Source: Pachyseris speciosa
Lineage: Eukaryota > Cnidaria > Anthozoa > Scleractinia > Pachyseridae
Reading direction: 5' to 3'
Length of the DNA stretch: 64,000 bases
Assembly (NCBI GenBank): GCA_016490735.1
Contig: JAEMWC010000991.1
Coordinates: forward strand, 56,001 to 120,000
In this document: piece by piece, positions 11,056-19,706 of the stretch
Position numbering within the stretch: the first letter of the stretch is position 1
How the letters are laid out: every line of letters begins with the position of its first letter
Notes under the pieces: model-generated
The model's input: only the letters and a program-made list of their open reading frames with translations
What the model was told of the DNA's origin: nothing
Database searches by the model: none
Made by a program: the position numbers and the translations under genes

Positions 11056-12179
11056 ACTTCCGTGTGTGTTAGTGTATGTTTAGTGGTGTGTGTTTTGCTC
11101 CACTTCTTGGGTGTATTGTACCTCTGATCCATTTCACTAAGATACTTTTATATCCTGCAAACATTGACCTTCGGGCATTGTGAACCCTTAAAAGTTACTT
11201 CTGAAGGTCCGTACCTTTTCTTATGTATTAGCTTATATAATTAATTTTTGTATCAAAGAAAATTCAAGGGACAATAAAGCTGTTGTTGTTATTGTTGTTG
11301 TTGCGAGACACCAGAATATTTTATGCACCGACAATTACTTCTTTTTGTTTTTGTTTTTAGCTTTCGCGGCCATATGATTTAATATTTAACTTGGTCAACG
11401 ATCGTTTACTCTGACGCTCTCGCTAGAGGGTGAACGCTGAATTGTGATTCCTGAAATTGAGGATTCCACTCCGTAAGACATTTAATTCTCAGGAAATTTA
11501 CCGATAGCTCCAAAACGTGAAACCAACCTTGCATCCCTATTAAACACATAACTACGGGACATGTTTTTTGTGTTCAACTTGATTTTGTCCTTACCTTGGT
11601 TATTTGCCTTCTTGATTTGACTACCAGAACGTACCAAAATGGAACAGATAGCGCAGGGGTGTTCGGCCAGAAACAAATATTTTAGTGGGCAGCTCTTTCT
11701 GACATGTTGATTCTTAAATAGTTTGTACTATTATAGCAGGTGTCGATTCATCATTTATACTGGCATCTTTATCAGTTCCTTCATAGTAATGACTATTAAT
11801 GAGCGCTTATTTTAAACATCGGAAAATTATACCATGTTACCACCGACGGTTAATGGGAGCCGACGCCTTCAAAGCCGCCATCATCATTATAAGATATTAA
11901 CCTGAACACACGAAGGTATTATAAAACAGCTTGTAAGGTTTTAAGTGCTATGTTAATTTAAACGCGCCTTATTGCTTTCAAGGAACCTGCCTGTCCAGAT
12001 GTAGTTGGCCGTTTTAAACAAAACTTACCTATAGGGGATGTTAACATTGACGGGCCCGATTTGATATTCCCATTTTTGGGCTTGCTGATTGTTTTTTATA
12101 TTACTTTAACCAACAAATGTCAACGAAGCAATTAAGTTCGCTGATTAGGTGGAAATTGACCCAAGTATTTACTTTTTTA
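11056..12179. other. Non-coding host DNA
   Basis: No gene recognised. A short TTGTTG tract lies near 11283-11303. Confidence 0.4.
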
Positions 12180-13275
12180 CTTGAATACTCCCTTATCACG
12201 CATCGCCATCGTGGATTGTATAGTGCATCAAAGCGAGGTTGGACGGGCATAAAGTTCTTGGGGGAGGGTTGCGTTACAATGTTTAGCGAAACGACAGTGG
12301 TGATAATTTGTCGGTTTTCAACTTTCCTTTAAAACTCTCACAGAGATCGCAGTGGATTGCCGTGATAAACCGGATGTTGGGCCGCTTTTTGGAGTGAGTT
12401 AGTCGAGTTGTGATTAGCGAGTAAACTTGTCAAACGCATGTGTTTGACTTTTTCTTTCGATTTAAGACTCAACTAGCACATGAAGTATTTACTCAATACA
12501 TATCCAGAGCAACTGCTGTCGATTCTACCAGTCTCCTTACATCCTAGATCAACAAAGGCTTTACTCTTCTGCGCTCTGCTCACTTCAAGCCAAGCGATAA
12601 AATTATAACCGGGCTTCCAAGTCTAAAACCAGGAGTTGTGCCATCGCAGTTAGCATAGATCAAGGACAGTAAAAACCGCCCACAAGATAAAGTTTCAAAC
12701 AACAAATTAAAACGCTTGCAACAAGGGAGAATCTCATCTTGAATACAGATTTCAAAATCCGAGTCAATGAAAACAAACAAATCAGTGCCATAAATGTTTG
12801 ACAGCTTGGACCAAAAGCAGCAAAAAATCTAAAGTAAGCTTAAAGAACACTGGTAGATTCGAATGATTGACGGCAGTTGCTCTGCATAGGTATTGAGTAA
12901 ATATTTCGTGAATAAAACGTGGTAGCTGTGTCTTAAATCGAAGGAAAAGTCGACCACTAGTATAAACACGTGCGTTTAACAACACGACTCGACACACTCA
13001 CCCCCAAAAGCAGCCCTTCATCTCGCTTTATCGCGGCAATCCACTGCGATTCTGTGAGGGATTTGAGGGAAAGCTGAAAAACGACAAATTCTCGCCACTT
13101 TAGTTTCGCTTGTCGTTATTACAGCATACTACAACAATGATCGTGGGTCATGATTGCATCTGTATCCACTCAAAACATTGTAACGCAACCTTATGCACGT
13201 CCATCCTCGCATTGGTGCACCACACAATCCAAGATGGCGGTGCACGATAAGGGAGTATACTTAGAAGTCAAGGGA
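12180..13275. repeat. Foldback element with ~370-430-bp inverted arms
   Basis: The left arm (about 12180-12545) and right arm (about 12835-13275) are imperfect reverse complements. Matching landmarks are ACTCCCTTATC/GATAAGGGAGT, GTTGCGTTACAATGTT/AACATTGTAACGCAAC, GCAGTGGATTGCCG/CGGCAATCCACTGC and CTCAATAC/GTATTGAG. The loop is about 290 bp without a recognisable gene. Such long arms around a short loop are typical of foldback or long-TIR MITEs. The short frames here are products of the repeat, not genes. Confidence 0.7.
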
Positions 13276-14384
13276 CGACTAGGTAAATTCGCTCCATCAT
13301 CAGTATATTCAATTTTATTCAAGCTAAACTACGAATATCAATTTCTAGCATTTTCATTGGCCAGCCGGACACAGGCTATCAGCTCATATACCTGCACTAC
13401 CTTATATGGTCAATGGACGTTTCAGCAAACAGAGAAAGCTCAAAAGGGTTCCCCTCGAATCGGCAGCCATTAAAACATTAGTCGTCTCGCAGCAGAATTA
13501 ACGAGTAGAAATTTCGAAACTGGAACCGAAATACAAATGAAATTCAACTTTTCATTGCTGAGTGTTTTAGAATGATACAGTGCTGGGATCGTGTTAAAAA
13601 ATTTCTTACAGCGCTAAAAAAACTTTTCCTGGCTGCTGATTACTCTACGCACTTTTATTTACGGAAATACCGAAAGAGGTTTTGAACTTAACTAAACGAA
13701 ATTGAAAATATATATTAAACAGCAAGTCTCGACGTCACCAATCTGTAACTATGCTCACAGACCAGTCTATTCAAAACAAACTGAACAAACAAGAATTTCA
13801 GCAAAATTTGCAGCAATAATATATCCACAATTGAAAATCTCTCCAGCGATCAGTGACACTTTTTAAAAAATTAACACACATTAAAAATGTTCTGACCTGC
13901 ACTCGATGCAACGTATCAATCACCAGCTTCAAACTTTCCGCTTAGAGATACGATGTTTTGTAAAACATGAGAAGAATCGCCGATCTTGTTGTTGTTGTTG
14001 TTATTCTGTTCGGCCGAGGTTCCAGTTTTTGTTCCACGCGTCGAGACAAATTTCTATAAGCTATTTAATTTCTTGAAGCATAACCCAGACATTTGTCTTG
14101 CTTATCCCTCGTATATCTTGTTTTCGACCAGGGCTGGTTAGACAAAGTTCCAGTCTTTCAAATAAATTACATGAGATTGTGTTTCTTGTTGTTTTGATGG
14201 ATTACAAATTCGCTTCCTTCGGCTCGTAGATCTACGTGAAAGCCGTTCACCCTCTTTGAGCAATGGTTGACATTATTTTACCAAACTACTGACCATTTAC
14301 AACGGCATTCAGAGCAAATAAACTCTGCATTTGTTCCAAAAAGGACCCTAAAGTGAAGCTTCAACGTTGTTCTCGGACAGTTTC
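13276..14384. other. Non-coding host DNA
   Basis: Only short domain-free frames are present. A TTG trinucleotide tract occurs near 13987-14004. Confidence 0.4.
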
Positions 14385-14672
14385 ATTTAATTTATTCAAC
14401 TTTGCTCGGAAACGTTGCAACACACCGAAAGGTTTTCGCACCCTTTTCGTTTAGTCATGTGATGGACAAATCTTACCTTTTTTGGTTTTCTCTTTCTCTG
14501 AGTTCCTTTCTTTCACTTTTTTTGTTCAGACTGTCAATTATGTGTCGTAGAGTTTTTTATTTTTTATTTATTTATTTTTTTATAAAACAATTATTCTACT
14601 CGGGCTTTCTGGATATGAAATGATTATAACCAAATATCCAGCGCGCCCTCGTAGAATAATTGTTAATTATCT
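14385..14672. repeat. Dispersed repeat, copy B
   Basis: Same-orientation relative of 9100-9375, carrying extra T/A-rich sequence near 14550-14585. It ends in the same TTATTCTACTCGGGC ... GTAGAATAAT inverted pair. Confidence 0.6.
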
Positions 14673-15354
14673 TTTATTGGTTTATTGGTAAAGACCACTT
14701 CTTGATTGTGGTTTGCGAGTCAAAAAAAAAAAAACTCAAAAGACCAAATTAGACAAGAAGACTAAAGCAAAAACATGGGCAAATCTAGTCAGTTAGCTTC
14801 ACTTCGGCTCAACGTAAACAGAAACGTGAAAGAAAGAAGGCCTTTTAGCATTGCATCAACTAGTACAATCAACTACTACTACTACTACTACTACTACTAA
14901 ACGTTGTTTGACCAGCCCTTGCAGTATTTCCTTACACTTTATTAGTTTTTGACTGGTCACGAACTATCTTTGATCCAACGTAGAGCAAGTTTGATGAGAG
15001 TCCCCCATACCCCTCAGTAAAATGCATTTACGTAAAAATATTGGGACTTTTCACGCGTCACGGATAATTCCCAAAATTCCTTCATGTTCATGCAAAAATT
15101 GACTAATTCGCGTTTCACGTTAAATTGAACAACAAAAATACGGATTAATGTTTCCCATTGAGTAACCAGTTTAGGCTGTTTACACTCCAAAGGTAGCTCG
15201 TTCTACTTGTAATCCCAATGTCGCTAGGTCTGAGAGGACTTTTAACGGCTCCTTGTAGACGAGTTTTCAAACAAATACTAGGGTATGGGCAATACCCCCT
15301 AACGACGCTAAGGCTTCACGCTACAGACTTTGAAGGTTGTGAACCATTCGGCTG
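14673..15354. other. Non-coding host DNA with ACT microsatellite
   Basis: No gene recognised. A pure ACT trinucleotide tract runs at about 14872-14898. Words of the TTTCACG/TCACG type (15050-15120) resemble the tract at 36790-36965. Confidence 0.45.
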
Positions 15355-15560
15355 ATAGAATAGAATAGAAAAATAGAATAGACTAGTTCTTTATTCAAAC
15401 ACGGTAAAATCCATCAGGAGTATAAAAATTAGAAATAACCTAACTGTCCTAAACAAAATGCAAAAACTAACTACGTCTAATCTATCTAAAACCTGTTTTC
15501 AATGAATGCCGTGTATACTCTAACGTTAAAAATAATGTTTAACGAATCGTTAAAATTGAC
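15355..15560 (-). repeat. 3' tail of a jockey/CR1-like LINE (solo fragment)
   Basis: On the plus strand this begins with a TAGAA-type simple repeat and continues as AACACGGTAAAATCCATCAGG ... AAACCTGTTTTCAATGAATGCC. The same series of words borders the LINE at 45475-45620 plus 51140-51180 (ACACGGTAAAAATTCATCAGG, AAACCTGTTTTCCATGAATGCC). It is therefore read as a 5'-truncated 3' UTR copy of that minus-strand LINE. Confidence 0.6.
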
Positions 15561-16260
15561 CTAGAGATTTAGCTTCTCTCACAGACTAGGTGACTAGGTG
15601 ACTGACGACTTAGTAAAGTACCAAGGATGAAAAAATTTCATAGCATCAAAGCGTGGGGCTGTCACGGAGTCTATCACTGTTGCCGTCAATCTTATACGAT
15701 TTTTTAGTGTATACTAAAACAGTGGATAGCATTTTTCGTGCGAAATAATTGGCTACTCAAACTCGGGATAGCAAGTGCTATTCACCACTGACGGAGCAAT
15801 TCGATCGTTCGCGCGTGAAAAAAGTAATTGTTGACGGGAATAAATGAGTTAAAATGACCATTTTTGAGCTCTATTATCTCACTGTCTTAGTATGTACTAA
15901 AACAATTTTTCATTGTCGGTGCTACTGGTGAATATTTTCGCGGATCGGATATTTTAATTCGCCCACCAACTCGTGTGATGAAATCTCTGCGACTTTCTTC
16001 CGGAGAATTTCAAGCAGCAAAACGAGATAAAGAAGTAATCTCAGTTTTTCAAATAGAAAACAATCTTGTATCACCTTGTTTGTGAAACACTCCAACAGTT
16101 TTCCTTCGTGCAGAGATGGTAGCAGGTGAGAGCAGTCGTTGAGTTCATTGATGGATGGCGTGTCATTGACGTCACAGGAGAAACAGAAGTCTCACAGATA
16201 CGAATTACGAGACAAAATGGTCTATGTAGTATCTCAATTCCATCGCAGATCAAAAATTAT
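15561..16260. other. Non-coding host DNA left of MITE and Polinton
   Basis: No gene recognised. The word TATACTAAAACA recurs with variation near 15710 and 15893. Confidence 0.4.
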
Positions 16261-16608
16261 GGGCGAGATCCATTTGGTCAAAAATATCGGAATTTTCGGT
16301 TCAGAGGTAAATGGAACGGTAATTTCCGGAAAGTTCATCTCGAAAATTTTGGTCAACCACTCAAGATTGTCCATTTTCCCGAAATATCGGAATTACCGGG
16401 AAATTTTCTGTTCCATTTGGCATTTCATTTCGGTGAGACACTCGGCTCCCCCAGTTTCCCTTGCTGTCAGATGTCGAAGGCAAGATGGCGCAATCTGCGT
16501 TATGCCAATGGGACGAGACCGGTTTACTGAAGTAGAAAAACCGTTCCATTTGATACCTGAGTATTTCGGAAATTCAAACCGAAATTTTTGCCCAAATGGA
16601 TCGCGCCC
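16261..16608. repeat. MITE adjoining the Polinton
   Basis: Inverted ends: GGGCGAGATCCATTTGG at the left, and CCAAATGGATCGCGCCC at the right, with imperfect complementarity for about 65 bp (AAATGGAACGGT pairs with ACCGTTCCATTT). It is flanked by TAT on both sides, a possible 3-bp target-site duplication. Its right end lies only about 10 bp from the Polinton terminus. The open frames inside come from the palindromic sequence and are not considered genes. Confidence 0.6.
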
Positions 16609-16619
16609 TATAGTAATAT

Positions 16620-16892
16620 AGTGTTTGGGGGTACCAGAACAAAAATGGGGTGTTTTAGCAAAATGATCTCGTATTCTGGAATATATAGTTATTTAATTTG
16701 ATGGAATATATAGTTATTTAATTTGATGGAATATATAGTTATTTAATTTGATGGAATCTATAGTTGTTCAATCTGATGGAACCAAGGTCTGCACACTTTG
16801 AATTTATGGTTCAATCTGATGGAATCTATAGTTTATTAAAATGCGTGACTTTCTCGGAAAAATCACCAAGCGTGACATTCTCGGAAAACAGG
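16620..16892 (+). repeat. Polinton left terminal inverted repeat
   Basis: 273 bp, nearly identical to the reverse complement of 36446-36719. Next to the tip it holds four tandem units of about 25 bp (GGAATATATAGTTATTTAAT and relatives, 16678-16777), then ATGGTTCAATCTGATGG variants. Such subterminal iterations could bind integrase or the replication-priming protein, but this is inference. Confidence 0.95.
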
Positions 16893-16978
16893 GAATGAGT
16901 CATCACCTATAGCTATTATTTCTCATGTGGAACCATCCGATGGTTACATAAAAATAAAATATCACATAATATTATAGA

Positions 16979-17542
16979 ATGAGTTGTAATTCAGTAATCC
17001 ACCATGAATTGAAAAATATGGGAGAATTGTCATGTTATTTTTGTGATCAGCTATTGGTCAAAGTTGTTAAAAGTGTGAAAGCACCTTGCTGTGATAAACA
17101 GGAATTGTTTAAAGATAATGGTGAAAATGTTTGTCTAAATTGTGGTTCAGTTCATGGTTATGATTATTGTAAAGAGTACGTTGACTTTCATAATAATATG
17201 TATAAAATACGGCGAAAATCAGTATATCACCGGAAGTACCATATTGAAAATGTGATAAATGGTATATGTCGCAAGAATAGATTTCAAATTTCAGTAAAAG
17301 ATAAAGGCAAAATATTGAAAATATTTGAAGAGATAGACACAGTCCTTCCTTTGGTAAATAAGAATCGTAAAAGGATGATAAGCACGAAATTTATGCTTAA
17401 GCAAATATTTTTAATGCTTGATCTTCCATTTGATGAAATAATAGTTACTAGATCAAAAAAGACGCTTGGATTTTATGATCAATATTGGGTTGAGATTCTA
17501 TTGTTGAGATTTGATAAGATTATTCCTATTATCAAGCAGTGA
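16979..17542 (+). CDS. VLTF3-like late transcription factor (poxvirus A2L-like)
   Basis: A 187-residue protein with paired cysteines typical of a zinc ribbon: CYFC at residues 19-22, PCC near 37, and CLNCG near residue 53. A conserved YxxxxYHRKYHIENVI-like segment follows (about residues 75-92) and a basic C-terminal half. This arrangement matches the VLTF3-like family, known from poxviruses and giant viruses as a late-gene transcription factor and also found in Polintons and adintoviruses. It is the first gene inside the left repeat and is transcribed inwards. No TCTAA motif precedes it; the upstream DNA is an AT-rich TAATATTATAG block. The frame is intact from a clear ATG. It may act on the TCTAA late-type promoters of this element, but that is inferred. 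Confidence 0.8.
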   Translation: MSCNSVIHHELKNMGELSCYFCDQLLVKVVKSVKAPCCDKQELFKDNGENVCLNCGSVHGYDYCKEYVDFHNNMYKIRRKSVYHRKYHIENVINGICRKNRFQISVKDKGKILKIFEEIDTVLPLVNKNRKRMISTKFMLKQIFLMLDLPFDEIIVTRSKKTLGFYDQYWVEILLLRFDKIIPIIKQ

Positions 17543-18299
17543 ATTTTTCATCATATTTCTGTAGGTACTTATCAATAATTGGACTATTGTCAGTCACATA
17601 ATCATCGATATTCTTCATTGAGATTTGTATACTTGAAGCATCAAAATCACCACTTCTCAACTTGTCTTTTATTGAATTGAGTAGATGTTGATAGCTTTGA
17701 TAAGCATATGTGCAATTTTGGATTTTCAAATCTAGGTTTTTATGCTTCATCCAGCCTTGTATTAACATTGATACTGTACTGATGGCTACCAAACTAACAC
17801 CACCGGTTGAAATACTTGCAGCAAGACCACCAGTTGCAAATAAAATGGATGCCGAATTGCCAGCTAATTTCCATTTTTTGAACCGTTTAACCGCCTGTTT
17901 ATGAGCCCAACACTTTCTGTGATATGAATGTTGTGCCGCGTAGCACTAGGAACACAAATAGTGGAACAGAGAATCGTCCCCGACTTTCTCTGTGCGACCT
18001 TGTAGCTCAGTCGGCAGAGTAACGGTAGATCTAATCCGGAGGTCGTGGGTTCGATTCCCACCGAGGTCAAAAGATTTTTTCTTTGCCTCGTGTGGTTCCC
18101 TGTTTCCCTTTACTAAGGCTAACGCCCAGTGGGTTATTCATGGGTTTAAGTAGCACTTTAATTTACACTTCAGAGTTAATTCTCTGTTCCACTACTTTCT
18201 GTGATATGTTCGGTAATAGGATTTTAATTCATTTACCTGATCTTCTGTTAATTCACCTGAAATATGGTTCCAGCTGAATATGCTTTTTCGCTCTTTCAT
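17532..18299 (-). pseudogene. Small two-helix membrane-like protein gene, split by a SINE
   Basis: The 3' part (17532-17911) encodes a hydrophobic stretch rich in A, S, G and I, which could form one or two membrane helices, followed by a charged C-terminal region of about 90 residues. The 5' part (about 18209-18299) starts at an ATG at 18297-18299. The two parts are separated by a 267-bp SINE and one copy of its 15-bp target duplication. The same frame runs on either side of the insertion, so the ancestral product would have been roughly 160 residues. Its 3' end overlaps the VLTF3-like gene tail to tail. I do not recognise the family. As it stands only the C-terminal 86 residues from an internal ATG (17790-17792) are open. 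Confidence 0.7.
17912..18208 (+). repeat. tRNA-derived SINE inserted in a Polinton gene, with 15-bp TSD
   Basis: The SINE body (17927-18193) is flanked by perfect 15-bp direct repeats, ACTTTCTGTGATATG, at 17912-17926 and 18194-18208. A tRNA-like region occupies 17996-18068. It has a 7-bp acceptor pairing (GACCTTG/CGAGGTC), an A box (TAGCTCAGTCGGCAGAGT) and a B box (GGGTTCGATTCCC), but its anticodon arm does not pair properly. GGAACAGAGAAT near 17963 is inverted as ATTCTCTGTTCC at the 3' end. It clearly arrived after the Polinton. Confidence 0.9.
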
Positions 18300-18308
18300 A
18301 TATATCTT

Positions 18309-18656
18309 TTATACAATAATTCTATTGAATATGCAATAAAGTATTCCAGATATCTGGCCGCATAATGGAGATCTTTTTCTTCGCTTTGGTGTAAGGTACT
18401 TAGGTATAGCATAACTATATCCACGGTCTAAGGAATAACTGTTATAAAATCTTCCATACGCATCATGAAGTATACCATGTGTTTGTAATGTGTCAATCCA
18501 TCCAAGTGAGTGCTCCAATACATCAGTAAAGCAACCATCACCAGGACCAATTAATCCAATGTCGGGATGCTCTGATATGATGTCTTTAATAGGCAAATAT
18601 CTTTCAAAGTGTCTATGATACAGATATTGATACACCAAAGCTGATTCTTTTGGCAT
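18309..18656 (-). CDS. Polinton hypothetical protein downstream of the fibre genes
   Basis: About 115 residues from the ATG at 18654-18656. The frame is open a few codons further up to the stop of the preceding gene, but without an ATG. Features visible are GLIGPGDGCF around residue 35-45 and GILHDAYGRFY around residue 65. The HDAY combination loosely recalls the HD motif of phospholipase A2 and of phage DUF1353-type proteins, but the spacing and the surrounding sequence are not convincing. There is no membrane segment or signal peptide. It follows the collagen-LamG fibre gene closely on the same strand, so it may be a fibre-associated virion protein. I do not recognise the family with confidence. 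Confidence 0.55.
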   Translation of the reverse strand: MPKESALVYQYLYHRHFERYLPIKDIISEHPDIGLIGPGDGCFTDVLEHSLGWIDTLQTHGILHDAYGRFYNSYSLDRGYSYAIPKYLTPKRRKRSPLCGQISGILYCIFNRIIV

Positions 18657-18679
18657 GAACAATGAACCAACCAACGTAT

Positions 18680-19690
18680 CTAATTATTTTGTACATCTAT
18701 ATTATAGCGTTGGATTAAAATACTATGATGGTCTGAAATTGTTTTTTCATCTAACATGAAATCCAAGTACACACAGAAAAAAATAATACAACCATCCAAT
18801 GGTGCTATGGAGCTTGGATTCAAATCACCGAAAGTCATTTGTGTGCTACCAGTTCTGTTAGCTGCTGTAAAATCTGCCATATGTTTTCCATTCCAATAGA
18901 TCTTGCTGGTATTGGTATTTGGAGAAGATAAATTATCCCAATGAACAGACAAGCAGTGCCAAACATTAATCTGCCCCAAGTCATTTGAGGAATAATCTGA
19001 TATCTTTCTGAAGTTCTGTATGGAAGCATCAGGACCGAAATACACACAATTCTTTTCATCAACACCACTTATAACTAAATTTGAACCATTGTAATAGCTG
19101 ACAAACTTATCATAACCTCTATTATCATGACCAAAAAGACCATTTTTCCATGGACTTCCGCCTGTATTTGAATTTAATTTATAAACAATGAAGACATTAA
19201 CAACATCATTATTCAAATTGATTTGACTTATCATTCTCTGTGATCCATCAAACTTCAAAAAATAACGTCCATTATGTTTCTCAGCCTTGGTACAAACAGT
19301 GGGTCTTATGTTTAAAGTTGATTGAGTTGCATTATTTTCTTCATTTGAGAGATCATATAATGTTTCAACTTTTCTGTCTGCATTCATATCTACAAAATTA
19401 TTATTCGCTCTGTCGATTTGATAAACACATTTTGAGTATAATCTAATGAATTCAGAAACCCATAAATCTAAAAAACTATCTCTGACAATATCAGAAACTT
19501 GTGATTTGATAACAACATGATCAGAATCATTGCCTGCTTTTACATTAGTCAAATGTTTGTTTCCAAGATCATAGTGACCATCTTGTGTTAATGTAAAACC
19601 AATTCCTTTATCACCTCTCTCACCTTTAGGACCAATTGCACCAGTATCGCCTTTATTATCTTGATTTTGTGGAGAATTAAAAACTCCCAT
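18680..19690 (-). CDS. Collagen-like fibre protein with C-terminal LamG/concanavalin-like domain
   Basis: 336 residues in one intact frame. Residues 1-10 (MGVFNSPQNQ) are nearly the same as the start of the larger fibre gene at 23273, pointing to a shared virion-attachment peptide. A short collagen-like G-x-y run follows (GDTGAIGPKGERGDKG), then an LTQDGHYDLGNKHLTNV segment also shared with the large fibre. From about residue 95 a 230-residue beta-rich domain (KFDGSQRM, NVFIVYKLN, KIYWNGKHMADF, GDLNPSS) looks like a LamG/concanavalin-type glycan-binding fold. The role proposed is a trimeric surface spike for receptor binding, by analogy with phage and adenovirus fibres. A TCTAA promoter-like motif lies 16 nt upstream of the ATG. 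Confidence 0.75.
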   Translation of the reverse strand: MGVFNSPQNQDNKGDTGAIGPKGERGDKGIGFTLTQDGHYDLGNKHLTNVKAGNDSDHVVIKSQVSDIVRDSFLDLWVSEFIRLYSKCVYQIDRANNNFVDMNADRKVETLYDLSNEENNATQSTLNIRPTVCTKAEKHNGRYFLKFDGSQRMISQINLNNDVVNVFIVYKLNSNTGGSPWKNGLFGHDNRGYDKFVSYYNGSNLVISGVDEKNCVYFGPDASIQNFRKISDYSSNDLGQINVWHCLSVHWDNLSSPNTNTSKIYWNGKHMADFTAANRTGSTQMTFGDLNPSSIAPLDGCIIFFCVYLDFMLDEKTISDHHSILIQRYNIDVQNN

Positions 19691-19706
19691 ATATTATTAT
19701 TTTAGA
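19691..19706 (-). promoter_or_regulatory. Late-type promoter motif of collagen/LamG fibre gene
   Basis: TCTAA on the minus strand (19702-19706), then AT-rich spacer and ATATATG. The first T lies 16 nt from the A of the ATG. Confidence 0.6.

Noticed and set aside
16139..16621. Open frames of 134 and 160 codons left of the Polinton
   Set aside because: They lie within the inverted ends of a MITE and show no domain; the openness is a by-product of the repeat.
17996..18068. tRNA gene in the Polinton
   Set aside because: Acceptor and T arms pair, but the anticodon arm does not, and it lies inside a SINE with target duplications.
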